Shown here piece by piece: positions 8,643-16,662 of a stretch of DNA of 64,000 nucleotides. A program made the position numbers and the translations under genes. Below the pieces are notes generated by a model that worked only from the letters and a program-made list of their open reading frames with translations, had not been told where the DNA came from and ran no database searches. The stretch's first letter is position 1, and each line of letters begins with the position of its first letter. This stretch comes from Exiguobacterium acetylicum DSM 20416 (GTDB lineage: Bacteria > Bacillota > Bacilli > Exiguobacteriales > Exiguobacteriaceae): positions 610,501-674,500 of the forward strand of contig NZ_JNIR01000001.1 in assembly GCF_000702605.1 (NCBI RefSeq), written 5' to 3'.

Positions 8643-9170
8643 ATGCGTTTAGAAGGAAAACGAATCATCCAAGTCGTCAGCAATGACTTCGAGGATTTAG
8701 AATTATGGTATCCTGTCCATCGCTTACGTGAAGAAGGGGCAATCGTCGATATCGTCGGAGAGAAGGCGGATGAGACGTACATTGGGAAGTATGGTGTCCC
8801 GATTAAATCAAATAAGACGTTCGATGAGATCAACCCGTCGGAATATGATGCGATTCTTGTTCCGGGTGGTTGGTCACCCGATTTGTTACGTCGCTTTGAC
8901 TCCGTTCTGAATATGGTGCGTCATTTTGACCAGAACAAGCAACCGATCGGTCAAATCTGCCACGCTGGTTGGGTGCTGATCTCTGCAGGCATCTTAAAAG
9001 GTGTCAACGTCACGAGTACGCCAGGAATCAAGGATGATATGACGAATGCAGGTGCGATTTGGCACGATGAAGCAGTCGTCGTCGACGGGCATATCGTCTC
9101 GAGTCGTCGTCCGCCCGATCTACCAGACTACATGCGTGCCTTCATCCAAGTGATGGAAGAACAAGCATGA
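8643..9170 (+). CDS. DJ-1/PfpI family protein (YraA/YfkM-like)
   Basis: The 175-residue protein belongs to the PfpI/DJ-1 class I amidotransferase-like superfamily. The nucleophile elbow GQICHAGW carries the conserved Cys, and the PGGWSPD strand and an N-terminal Glu-rich FEDLELWYP region are typical of general stress protein 18 relatives. A GTG at 8634 overlaps the ribosome binding site AAAAGGAG; the ATG at 8643 is better spaced. Protease, chaperone or deglycase activity cannot be told from sequence. Confidence 0.88.
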   Translation: MRLEGKRIIQVVSNDFEDLELWYPVHRLREEGAIVDIVGEKADETYIGKYGVPIKSNKTFDEINPSEYDAILVPGGWSPDLLRRFDSVLNMVRHFDQNKQPIGQICHAGWVLISAGILKGVNVTSTPGIKDDMTNAGAIWHDEAVVVDGHIVSSRRPPDLPDYMRAFIQVMEEQA

Positions 9171-9175
9171 CTCAG

Positions 9176-9212
9176 ATGCAGGGGACGTCACGAGACGGAC
9201 TCCTGCATTTTT
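9176..9212 (+). terminator. Terminator after the PfpI gene
   Basis: ATGCAGGGGAC pairs with GACTCCTGCAT with one wobble and one mismatch; it is followed by TTTTT. Confidence 0.65.
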
Positions 9213-9259
9213 AGTGGATTATGAAAAAAATGCAGTAATTCGGTGTGAGAAGGTGTAGA

Positions 9260-9316
9260 ATGAATGAGTCTCAGTCGTTCATGCTCCTGAGAGTTGTTGA
9301 AATTAGGAAGGTGTAG
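9260..9316 (+). CDS. Possible 18-codon leader ORF before ribT
   Basis: An ATG at 9260, preceded by GAAGGTG, opens an 18-codon frame (MNESQSFMLL...) that ends at TAG 9314-9316. This is inside the ribosome binding region of ribT, six bases before the ribT ATG. The 13-base word GAAGGTGTAGAAT occurs twice, at 9248-9260 (before this ORF) and 9307-9319 (before ribT). A TCTCAG/CTGAGA stem (9269-9292) lies within it. It could be a translationally coupled leader or chance duplication of a ribosome binding region. Confidence 0.25.
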   Translation: MNESQSFMLLRVVEIRKV

Positions 9317-9322
9317 AATCAC

Positions 9323-9670
9323 ATGCTAGTAAAATATAAGAAGTTGAATGAACGGACCGCGATGGGGCTGATCGCCTTTTCGTGCGAAGTGAAGGATCCG
9401 AAGTATTTGCTTGAAACGGTTCAAGCCTATGAACAGGAAGAAGACCAACGCTTGTATTTGTACAAACAAGATGAGGATTTCGTTGGTGTCATCGGGTTTC
9501 AATTAATGGATGGCCATGCTGAATTGAAACATATCGCCTTATCGCCGTCATTCCGGGGAGAACGGATGTCGTATCTCTTACTGGATGAAGCAACTAAGCT
9601 TCTTCGAACGGATATTACGGGTGCGACCGAAGAGACGCAACGCCTTGTCGACAAATGGAAAAATCAATAA
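9323..9670 (+). CDS. ribT: RibT-like GNAT acetyltransferase
   Basis: The 115-residue protein resembles B. subtilis RibT, the GNAT-fold protein encoded at the end of the rib operon (same start MLVKYKKLNE.TAMGL and DEDFVGVIGF). The acetyl-CoA loop region follows HIALSPSFRGERMSYLLLDEA. Its substrate is unknown. Here it is separated from any ribDEAH genes: nothing for riboflavin synthesis precedes it and I see no FMN riboswitch. It lies next to the DUF309 gene and scpAB, as ribT does in B. subtilis. Confidence 0.8.
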   Translation: MLVKYKKLNERTAMGLIAFSCEVKDPKYLLETVQAYEQEEDQRLYLYKQDEDFVGVIGFQLMDGHAELKHIALSPSFRGERMSYLLLDEATKLLRTDITGATEETQRLVDKWKNQ

Positions 9671-9672
9671 AA

Positions 9673-9703
9673 AGACCGGTCCATGGCTTAAATGGACCGG
9701 TCT
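9673..9703. terminator. Bidirectional terminator between ribT and the DUF309 gene
   Basis: AGACCGGTCCAT and ATGGACCGGTCT form a perfect 12-bp stem. On the plus strand it is followed by CTTCGGTTTT; on the minus strand by CTTTTTATTG. The stem includes the DUF309 stop codon. Confidence 0.85.
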
Positions 9704-10152
9704 CTTCGGTTTTGTAGCGCTTCTTGTCGTGCCGTGACGACGTCCGTACGATCGCGCAAACGGTGTTTATGCGTCACATAATCGAGATCAGGTGCTGTCG
9801 CTTCAAGTGCGACGGTTCGGATGACGTCCGAGAAGACAGGTAACGGGATGTGTCGATAGACCGGATCTGTGAAGTGATCGCGATGATCGAGTAGGCGTGA
9901 GACATCGATACCAGACGTGATAAGCGCTGCTCGGTGGCGTTCGATCTTATCGAATGCCTTACTGTACGTCCGTTGTGCACCGGATTGGTTATTGCGACGA
10001 TGATGATAGCGGGCGACGGCCAGCTGGATCAGACCGACAAGCGCCTCGTCCTGACGTTGTCCTTCTTGCCAGACTTCCTCTAAAATTTCATGGCACTCGA
10101 AGTAATCGTGCCGGATGTTGAATTCAAATACGAATCGTTCAATCGGATTCAT
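9688..10152 (-). CDS. DUF309 family protein (YpuF-like)
   Basis: The 154-residue protein has the DUF309 signature near its N-terminus: FEFNIRHDYFECHEILEEVW, with conserved His, Glu and His positions, followed by GLIQLAVARYHHRRNN. The function of the family is not established. B. subtilis ypuF lies just upstream of scpA, matching this position, but here the gene is divergent from scpA and convergent with ribT. The ATG at 10152 is preceded by AGAGGTG on the minus strand. Confidence 0.85.
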   Translation of the reverse strand: MNPIERFVFEFNIRHDYFECHEILEEVWQEGQRQDEALVGLIQLAVARYHHRRNNQSGAQRTYSKAFDKIERHRAALITSGIDVSRLLDHRDHFTDPVYRHIPLPVFSDVIRTVALEATAPDLDYVTHKHRLRDRTDVVTARQEALQNRRDRSI

Positions 10153-10201
10153 GGAATCACCTCTTCCTTTGAATATAACATAGTCGAACCCACCAGTTGT
10201 A

Positions 10202-10210
10202 TGGTATACT
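10202..10210 (+). promoter_or_regulatory. Extended -10 promoter element before scpA
   Basis: TGGTATACT combines the TGn extension with a five-of-six match to TATAAT, 35 bases upstream of the scpA start. No clear -35 is seen. Confidence 0.5.
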
Positions 10211-10244
10211 AAGGCGCAAAAAACGTTGATGGGCAGGGAGAATC

Positions 10245-11000
10245 ATGGAATCATACAGTGTAAAGATGGATGCGTTTGAAGGCCCGCTGGACTTGCTGTT
10301 ACACTTGGTTGGTAAATTAGAAATCGATATTTATGATATATCCGTTTCCATGGTGACGGATCAATATGTGTCCTATATCCGTGCGATGCAGCATCTTGAA
10401 CTAGATGTTGCTAGTGAATATCTTGTCATGGCAGCGACGCTGTTGCAACTGAAAAGCAAACAACTCTTGCCGATCGAACAGACGGAATACGATGAGATTC
10501 CTGATTTCGAGGAAGAACCGACACGAGAAGGTCTGATTCAACAGTTGATCGAGTATAAAGCATATAAGGAAGCGGCACTCGTCCTGAAAGAAAAGGAAGA
10601 GGCACGCCTTGAGCTGTTCTCGAAACAACCAGAGGATTTGATGCGTTATCTCGACACGGATGCACAAGAGTATAATGGTACGTTATCTCTGAGTGATTTA
10701 TTACGTGCCTATGAAAAAATGCGCCAACGTGAAGCTTGGAAGGTACGTCGTTCGAAGACGGTCAAACGAGAAGAACGTTCACTCGAGCAACAGATGGAGT
10801 CCGTTGCCCGGTACGTCGCGACCCGGGAGCGTACGACATTCTTCGGCTTTTTTGCGGAGCAACCGACGGTCGAAGAACTAGTCGTCAGTTTCCTCGCTGT
10901 TCTTGAGCTTGTCAAGCAACGGGTCATTGATTGTGAACAGATGACCGATGATATCCTATTGCGGAGCATGGTGAAGGAGGAGAGTCAGATTGGCGTATGA
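10245..11000 (+). CDS. scpA: Segregation and condensation protein ScpA
   Basis: The 251-residue kleisin subunit of the SMC-ScpAB condensin bridges SMC heads. The N-terminal [20 protein letters not shown] and [18 protein letters not shown] blocks are highly typical, followed by a charged linker and a winged-helix C-terminus ([15 protein letters not shown]). It overlaps scpB by 11 bases, indicating coupled translation. The condensin acts on the nucleoid. Confidence 0.95.
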   Translation: MESYSVKMDAFEGPLDLLLHLVGKLEIDIYDISVSMVTDQYVSYIRAMQHLELDVASEYLVMAATLLQLKSKQLLPIEQTEYDEIPDFEEEPTREGLIQQLIEYKAYKEAALVLKEKEEARLELFSKQPEDLMRYLDTDAQEYNGTLSLSDLLRAYEKMRQREAWKVRRSKTVKREERSLEQQMESVARYVATRERTTFFGFFAEQPTVEELVVSFLAVLELVKQRVIDCEQMTDDILLRSMVKEESQIGV

Positions 11001-11562
11001 ACAAATCATTGAGAGCCTGTTATTCGTCGTCGGAGACGATGGGATCGATCCACGTGGTCTCAGTCAAGCGCTAGAGATCAGTGAAGCGGCAGCACGTGAA
11101 CAGTTGCTGGCTCTTCAAACGACATTCGAAGCAGAGCAGCGTGTGCTCCAAATCGTGGAGTCGGGTGGTGTCTTTAAAATGGTGACACGAAAAGAAATGT
11201 CGCCGTATATTCAGGCATATGCCGGTTCGCTCGCAGAAGATTCCTTGTCTCGAGCAGCAATGGAGACACTCGTCATCATCGCATACAAACAACCTGTCAC
11301 ACGTGCTGACATCGAAGTCGTTCGTGGTGTGAAGACGGAGCGTGTCATCCATACGTTAAGTGCAAAAGGTTTAATTGAAGAGGCGGGACGCGCCAAAGGC
11401 GTCGGTCGCGCAAAATTGTATAAAACGACGGATCATTTCCTGGACCATTTTGGTCTAAACAGTATTGAAGAGTTACCGCCACTCGAGTTCGAAGAAACGT
11501 TCGAATCGGATGGAGATCTCTTCTTCCGGAATGATCCTTCATTAGAGGAGAGAGTGAATTAA
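10990..11562 (+). CDS. scpB: Segregation and condensation protein ScpB
   Basis: The 190-residue protein is the dimeric winged-helix partner of ScpA. It carries [18 protein letters not shown] and VRGV followed by [18 protein letters not shown], the family core. The start is a TTG at 10990, placed inside the scpA end and preceded by AAGGAGGAG at good spacing. It overlaps rluB by one base (TAATG), so scpA-scpB-rluB form one operon. Confidence 0.94.
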   Translation: MAYEQIIESLLFVVGDDGIDPRGLSQALEISEAAAREQLLALQTTFEAEQRVLQIVESGGVFKMVTRKEMSPYIQAYAGSLAEDSLSRAAMETLVIIAYKQPVTRADIEVVRGVKTERVIHTLSAKGLIEEAGRAKGVGRAKLYKTTDHFLDHFGLNSIEELPPLEFEETFESDGDLFFRNDPSLEERVN

Positions 11563-12269
11563 TGGAACGGTTACAAAAAATCATCGCACAAGCAGGTGTC
11601 GCTTCGCGGCGTAAAGCAGAGGAATTGATCACAGCAGGTCGCGTCAAGGTCAATGGAAAAGTCATCACGGAGCTTGGAACGAAAGTCGGAGCACGTGCAG
11701 AAGTCGAAGTAGACGGCGTTAAGCTTGAGCGTGAAGAGCACGTCTATTACATGCTCTATAAACCAACAGGTGTCGTCTCGACGGTTGAAGACGATAAAGG
11801 ACGTAAGACGGTCGTTGATCTCGTACCACCCGGACACCGTGTCTTCCCAGTCGGTCGACTCGACTATAATACGAGCGGTCTTCTTTTAATGACGAACGAC
11901 GGTGAATTCTCGAACCTGTTGCTTCATCCGAAATATAAGGTACCGAAGCGCTACATCGTCAAAATCAAAGGTGTGCCAGAATACTTCCACGTCAAAGGTC
12001 TTGAAAAAGGTGTCGTCTTACCGGATGGTTTCAAGACAGGTAAAGCACGTGTCGAGATGCGAGATATCGATAAGAAGAAAAATACGGCGATTCTTGAAAT
12101 GGTCATCTACGAAGGGCATAACCGCCAAGTCCGTCAAATGGTCGAGACACTCGGTTCGGAAGTCTTGAAGTTGAAACGTGAACAGTTCGGTTTCTTGACA
12201 CTGGCAGGTCTTACTTCTGGCGAGTGGCGTGAACTTTCAAAAAAGAAGTCAATCAATTGCGTGAGCTAG
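11562..12269 (+). CDS. rluB: rRNA pseudouridine synthase RluB, 3' end frameshifted
   Basis: RluB converts a uridine of 23S rRNA helix 93 to pseudouridine. An S4-like domain (about 1-60) is followed by the catalytic domain with GRLDYNTSGLLLMTNDG (catalytic Asp) and YEGHNRQVRQM. As written, the frame ends at 12269 with the atypical tail KKKSINCVS. Adding one A to the A6 run at 12239-12244 continues the frame as KKEVNQLRELADPAAP to a basic tail ending at TAA 12322 (253 residues), which looks like a genuine RluB C-terminus. The catalytic domain is intact either way. It may be a sequencing error or a real indel. Confidence 0.88.
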   Translation: MERLQKIIAQAGVASRRKAEELITAGRVKVNGKVITELGTKVGARAEVEVDGVKLEREEHVYYMLYKPTGVVSTVEDDKGRKTVVDLVPPGHRVFPVGRLDYNTSGLLLMTNDGEFSNLLLHPKYKVPKRYIVKIKGVPEYFHVKGLEKGVVLPDGFKTGKARVEMRDIDKKKNTAILEMVIYEGHNRQVRQMVETLGSEVLKLKREQFGFLTLAGLTSGEWRELSKKKSINCVS

Positions 12270-12322
12270 CGGATCCAGCCGCTCCACCTACGAAAAGACG
12301 TAAGAACACAAAAAAACGTTAA
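12270..12322 (+). other. Out-of-frame remainder of rluB
   Basis: These bases encode, in the +1 frame relative to the annotated stop, the last residues of the ancestral rluB reading frame (LADPAAPPTKRRKNTKKR, stop at 12320-12322). The coding character of this stretch is the evidence that the stop at 12267-12269 is due to an indel. Confidence 0.75.
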
Positions 12323-12334
12323 TTTGTAAAGCGA

Positions 12335-12368
12335 GAAGCTCATCCTCCGGGTTGAGTTTTCTTTTTTT
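12335..12368 (+). terminator. Terminator after rluB
   Basis: AAGCTCA and TGAGTTT plus CC/GG pair around a short loop with one internal mismatch, followed by TTTTCTTTTTTT. Confidence 0.65.
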
Positions 12369-12369
12369 G

Positions 12370-12428
12370 TGACAAAACGATTAACGAATTTCACATTTTG
12401 TCAACGGTAAAGCGATTTCAAGTACAAT
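12370..12428 (+). promoter_or_regulatory. resABC promoter region with inverted repeat
   Basis: TGACAAAA (12370-12377) and TTTTGTCA (12396-12403) form an inverted repeat whose right arm contains a -35-like TTGTCA. TACAAT follows at 12423-12428 with a long spacer of 19 bases. The res genes respond to redox and oxygen in B. subtilis, so an operator here is plausible, but the regulator cannot be named. Confidence 0.4.
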
Positions 12429-12448
12429 ATGGGTGGAGGCGGTAAAAT

Positions 12449-13039
12449 ATGAAAAAAACGAAACAAAATCCGGAAGAACGCTTAGCAGCGGCCCAGCAAA
12501 AAAAGAAAAAACGCTCCTTCTGGCGTCTAATGATCATGACGATCGTTTTGTTCGCCGGAGCAGTCGTCATCATGCAATTCGTCGATCAAGCGACACGTGA
12601 TAAAAACGGTCGTGTCATGGCAGGCGATGATGCCCCTGGTTTCGCACTCGTTGATCTATATGGTGAGAAACAGCACTCGATGGACGAGTATAAAGGAAAA
12701 GGACTTTTACTCAATTTCTGGGGAACATTCTGTGAACCATGTAAGAAAGAGATGCCATTGATCAATGACAACTATCAGATGATGCAAGACCAGGGCGTCA
12801 ATTTCGTAGCGGTCAATGTCGGTGAAACACCAGTTCGTGTCTCAAGCTTCATCAAGGATATTGGCGGAACGGACTATCCGATTCTCATGGATACGAACAG
12901 TTCGGTCGAGAAGGCTTACGGGATCTACAACTTACCTGTGACGTTCATCATCAATAAAAAGGGTGAAGTCGTCGAGAAGTATGAAGGTGAGATTGATCAA
13001 GCGAAGCTCGAAGAGATGGTGAAGAAGGCGAACGAGTAA
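12449..13039 (+). CDS. resA: Thiol-disulfide oxidoreductase ResA
   Basis: This membrane-anchored extracytoplasmic thioredoxin-like protein reduces the heme-binding cysteines of apocytochrome c. It has one N-terminal membrane anchor (about 24-43) after a basic stretch and the CEPC active site at residues 95-98 (WGTFCEPCKKEMP), the same motif as in B. subtilis ResA. The length of 196 fits. It is followed by resB after 22 bases; resABC form the system II cytochrome c maturation operon. Confidence 0.94.
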   Translation: MKKTKQNPEERLAAAQQKKKKRSFWRLMIMTIVLFAGAVVIMQFVDQATRDKNGRVMAGDDAPGFALVDLYGEKQHSMDEYKGKGLLLNFWGTFCEPCKKEMPLINDNYQMMQDQGVNFVAVNVGETPVRVSSFIKDIGGTDYPILMDTNSSVEKAYGIYNLPVTFIINKKGEVVEKYEGEIDQAKLEEMVKKANE

Positions 13040-13061
13040 CGCATCGAAGGGGGATTTAAGG

Positions 13062-14609
13062 ATGCAGGAGCAAGAAGATTTCAAACAACTGGATATGCGT
13101 TACGAGGAAGCGGAGCTTCGATCGAAACGTAAAAATCCATCTTGGATTGACCGAGCATGGACGTTCTTCTCGTCCGTCAAGGTCGGGTTATGGTTGATTG
13201 CCTTGATCATCATCGCGAGCGGGGTCGGAACGATCTTCCCGCAGGAGATGTATATTCCACAGGCAACACCACCAGAAGAGTTTTATCAAAAGGAATACGG
13301 CACGGCTGGTGACATCTACTATACGTTAGGATTCCATAATCTGTTTGAATCATGGTGGTATATCGGATTGATCACGCTTTTATTACTCTCGATCATCATC
13401 GTATCGATTGACCGATTCTTCCCGCTCTACCGAGCACTGAAGAAACAACCGGTCATCCAGTCGGACCGTTTCATGAACGGTCAGCGATTTGGCGCGGAAG
13501 CGACTGGCGATGTCAAAAAAATCGATGCGATCGCACCGTTGCTTGAGAAAAAAGGCTATAAAATCCGTCGACAAGACGGGGCACTTTTAGCTGAAAAGCA
13601 ACGTTTCGGACGATGGGGTCCATACATCAATCACATCGGACTCGTCTTATTCTTCGGTGGTGCGATGCTTCGAGTCGTACCAGGCATGCACGAAGATGAA
13701 TTGCTTTGGCTCCGTGAAGGAGAGACATTGCCGATCGAGGCGACGGATAACCAGTACTACTTGAAAAATGAAGCGTTCAACATCGAATTCTATGATCCTG
13801 AGAAGGTCGATGCGAAGTTCAAGAAATCACTTGAAGCAGCAGGCGGAAACGTACCGAAGAACTATGATACGAAGATGACGCTGTACAAGAAAGTCGGCGA
13901 AACATCCGATTTCAAACCGGAGCTTGAAGAAATCAAGTCAGGTGAGACGGCAGTCAACCGCCCATTCGAATTCGATGATTATCAAGTCTTCCAGGAACAG
14001 TACGCGGCAGATCCGGAATTCAAGACGATGTCGTTTAATATCGTCAACCAGAAGACGGACAAAGTCGTCGATACGATCAAGGTCGACTTGCGTGATCCGA
14101 AAGAAACATATGCTTTAAAAGATGGATATGAAGTCGAACTGAAGGACTTCCTTCCGGACTTCGTCGTCAAAGATGGTCAGCCAACGACGAACTCGGGACG
14201 TCCAGTCAATCCAGCCTTCGTCTTCAGCATCAAGTCACCGGAACATCCGAAAGGTGAACGGAGTTTGATTGGGATCAAACTTAATGTTGGTGGAGATGAG
14301 AACCAGTACAAGATGGCATTCGCCGGTACGGAGCTCTCGAACATCTCGGGTGTCCGGATTAAAAAAGATCTGACGCTACCGTTCCTGTTTGCAGGTGGTA
14401 TCATCTTCATGGCAGGTCTATTGATCGGGATGTATTGGCCGCACCGTCGTCTCTGGCTCAAAGAGAAGAACGGTCGAATCCAGATTGCTGGATTTACGAA
14501 CAAAAATGCATTGGGGCTCCAAAAGGAAGCCAATCTCGCGTTGACGGAAGTCGGTCTGCCAGAACTTGAGGATCGACAAAAGTTGCGGGAAGAGGGGGAA
14601 GCTAAATGA
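13062..14609 (+). CDS. resB: Cytochrome c biogenesis protein ResB
   Basis: The 515-residue membrane protein forms, with ResC, the system II heme export and ligation complex. Hydrophobic segments lie near residues 35-58, 95-115, 185-205 and about 445-465, with a long extracytoplasmic domain between the last two, as in Ccs1/ResB. The ATG follows AAGGGGG. The stop overlaps the resC start (ATGA), indicating coupled translation. Confidence 0.92.
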   Translation: MQEQEDFKQLDMRYEEAELRSKRKNPSWIDRAWTFFSSVKVGLWLIALIIIASGVGTIFPQEMYIPQATPPEEFYQKEYGTAGDIYYTLGFHNLFESWWYIGLITLLLLSIIIVSIDRFFPLYRALKKQPVIQSDRFMNGQRFGAEATGDVKKIDAIAPLLEKKGYKIRRQDGALLAEKQRFGRWGPYINHIGLVLFFGGAMLRVVPGMHEDELLWLREGETLPIEATDNQYYLKNEAFNIEFYDPEKVDAKFKKSLEAAGGNVPKNYDTKMTLYKKVGETSDFKPELEEIKSGETAVNRPFEFDDYQVFQEQYAADPEFKTMSFNIVNQKTDKVVDTIKVDLRDPKETYALKDGYEVELKDFLPDFVVKDGQPTTNSGRPVNPAFVFSIKSPEHPKGERSLIGIKLNVGGDENQYKMAFAGTELSNISGVRIKKDLTLPFLFAGGIIFMAGLLIGMYWPHRRLWLKEKNGRIQIAGFTNKNALGLQKEANLALTEVGLPELEDRQKLREEGEAK

Positions 14610-15772
14610 ATTTGCTTCAGTTGAGCAGTAACCTGCTCCTTACATCATTCATCGTCTACCTCGTCAGTACAGGATTCTTCGCTGTAGCGACGAGTGGTAA
14701 AAAAGGACCGACGCGTTCTGGTAAAATCGCCTTTACGCTTGCGATCATCGGTTTCCTCGCGCAGCTCGGATATTTCTTCACGCGCTGGGCTGGAGCTGGG
14801 CACGTTCCAGTTTCGAACTTATATGAATACACGACATTCTTCGGCATGATGATGGTGCTTGGTTTCTTGATCGTTTATGCCATCTACAAAAACAATGTCC
14901 TCGGTTTGGTTGCGATGCCAGTTGCATTGCTCGTCATCGCTTATGCGTCGATGTTTCCGGATGAAGTCCAACCGTTGATCCCAGCACTACAAAGTGTTTG
15001 GCTCAAAATCCACGTCACGACGGCAGCGCTCGGCGAAGGGATTCTTGCCGTCAGCTTCGCGACCGGATTATTGTATCTGATTCACGCGACGGATTTCAGC
15101 AAGGAATCGAAAACACGGACGTGGCTCGAAGTCGTCATGTTCTCGCTCGCATGTGTCGTCGGTTACATCTTAGTTGGGCTGTTGTTCAAAGCAACAGGTT
15201 CTGCGTCGACGATCGAATACGTGGCGAAAAACGGTGCAACGATGACGCATGACTATGCGATGCCAGTCTTGACAGGTCCTGAAGGCGGGAAAGTCTTATC
15301 GGGTTCAGGTGCCGTCATTGAATTACCGAATTTCTTGAATGCGAACAAAGTCAACACGGTCTTATGGTCGATCATCGGCGGCGTCGTCTTATACGTCTTG
15401 CTTCGCTTCGTCATTCTTCGCAAGCGTCTTGCTGAGAGCTTGAAGCCGATCGCGCGTAAGATCGATCTTGAGACAGCAGATGAGATCAGCTATCGTTCTG
15501 TTGCGATTGGTCTTCCGATCTTCATCCTTGGCGGTCTGATCTTCGCGATGATCTGGGCGCAAATGGCATGGAGCCGTTACTGGGGCTGGGATCCGAAAGA
15601 GGTATGGGCACTCATTACGATGCTCTTCTACGTCTTTTATCTCCATATGCGCATCCAGCGTGGTTGGATTGGTAAAAAATCAGCTTGGTTATGTGTTGGC
15701 GGATTTGCTGTCATCATGTTCAACCTCGTCTTCGTTAACCTTGTCGTAGCAGGATTACACTCTTACGCATAA
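14606..15772 (+). CDS. resC: Cytochrome c biogenesis protein ResC (CcsA)
   Basis: This polytopic heme-handling protein of the CcsA/CcmC family has 388 residues and about eight membrane segments. The tryptophan-rich heme-binding signature is seen as YWGWDPKEVWALI near residue 330, with conserved His residues elsewhere (e.g. KIHVTTA). It overlaps resB by four bases and ends the operon at a strong terminator. Confidence 0.94.
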   Translation: MNLLQLSSNLLLTSFIVYLVSTGFFAVATSGKKGPTRSGKIAFTLAIIGFLAQLGYFFTRWAGAGHVPVSNLYEYTTFFGMMMVLGFLIVYAIYKNNVLGLVAMPVALLVIAYASMFPDEVQPLIPALQSVWLKIHVTTAALGEGILAVSFATGLLYLIHATDFSKESKTRTWLEVVMFSLACVVGYILVGLLFKATGSASTIEYVAKNGATMTHDYAMPVLTGPEGGKVLSGSGAVIELPNFLNANKVNTVLWSIIGGVVLYVLLRFVILRKRLAESLKPIARKIDLETADEISYRSVAIGLPIFILGGLIFAMIWAQMAWSRYWGWDPKEVWALITMLFYVFYLHMRIQRGWIGKKSAWLCVGGFAVIMFNLVFVNLVVAGLHSYA

Positions 15773-15782
15773 GAAAAAAACA

Positions 15783-15816
15783 AGCAGCGGATCCGGAAAC
15801 GGTCCGCTGCTTTTTC
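15783..15816 (+). terminator. Terminator after resABC
   Basis: AGCAGCGGATCC and GGTCCGCTGCT pair around GGAAAC (one unpaired base) and are followed by TTTTT. This separates resABC from resDE. Confidence 0.88.
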
Positions 15817-15943
15817 GTATTCGTCCGATCGAAGTGTGCCTTTTCGGAGAAATCAGCCAGAGCAAGCCATTCTTTTCGTTTCATAGTATACTAAAAGAGT
15901 AGTAGGATAGAGGAGTAGAGTTTAGTTCATAGGAGGAGACAGC

Positions 15944-16660
15944 ATGTCAGAAGAAGCACGTATTTTAGTCGTCGACGATGAAGAACGGATTCGTCGCCTG
16001 TTGAAGATGTATCTGGAGCGGGAAAATTTCACGATCGAGGAAGCAGACAATGGAGAAACGGCGCTTGAAATGGCGCTTGAGACAGAATACGATGTCATTC
16101 TCCTCGACTTGATGATGCCAAAGATGGACGGGATGCAAGTCTGTGAAGAACTGCGGAAAACGAAAGCGACGCCAATCGTCATGTTGACGGCAAAAGGCGA
16201 AGAGACGAACCGCGTCCATGGGTTTGAGATGGGGGCAGATGATTATATTGTCAAACCATTCAGCCCACGCGAAGTCGTCTTGCGTGTCAAAGCGATCCTT
16301 CGTCGGGCAAGTGCGACGAAATTCCTCCACACGGATGCGAAAACAAAAGATGTCATCGTCTTCCCACACTTGACGATCGACAATGATGCCCACCGCGTGA
16401 CGGTTGAATCACAAGAAGTCAATTTAACACCAAAAGAATACGAACTTCTGTATTTCTTAGCAAAACAAACGGATAAGGTATTCTCGCGGGAACAACTACT
16501 CAAGGAAGTCTGGAACTATGAATTCTTCGGGGATCTGCGGACGGTCGATACACACGTCAAACGTCTGCGTGAAAAGCTGAATCGTTTGTCTCCGAACGCC
16601 GCTCAAATGATCACGACGGTCTGGGGTGTCGGATACAAGTTCGAGAATAGTCCGACCTGA
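15944..16660 (+). CDS. resD: Response regulator ResD
   Basis: This 238-residue OmpR/PhoB-type regulator has a receiver domain with acidic pair D11/D12, phosphoacceptor D55 (VILLDLMMPKMDG) and the switch Lys in MLTAKGEE. The C-terminal winged helix contains LTPKEYELLYFLA and TVWGVGYKFE. The strong start AGGAGGAGACAGC-ATG is clear. It sits two bases before resE and downstream of resABC as in B. subtilis, where ResDE activates genes for oxygen limitation and anaerobic respiration. Confidence 0.93.
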   Translation: MSEEARILVVDDEERIRRLLKMYLERENFTIEEADNGETALEMALETEYDVILLDLMMPKMDGMQVCEELRKTKATPIVMLTAKGEETNRVHGFEMGADDYIVKPFSPREVVLRVKAILRRASATKFLHTDAKTKDVIVFPHLTIDNDAHRVTVESQEVNLTPKEYELLYFLAKQTDKVFSREQLLKEVWNYEFFGDLRTVDTHVKRLREKLNRLSPNAAQMITTVWGVGYKFENSPT

Positions 16661-16662
16661 CG

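Noticed and set aside
9213-9322. Possible FMN riboswitch before ribT
   Set aside because: None of the conserved RFN-element blocks is visible and the stretch is too short; only a small hairpin and a short leader frame are present.
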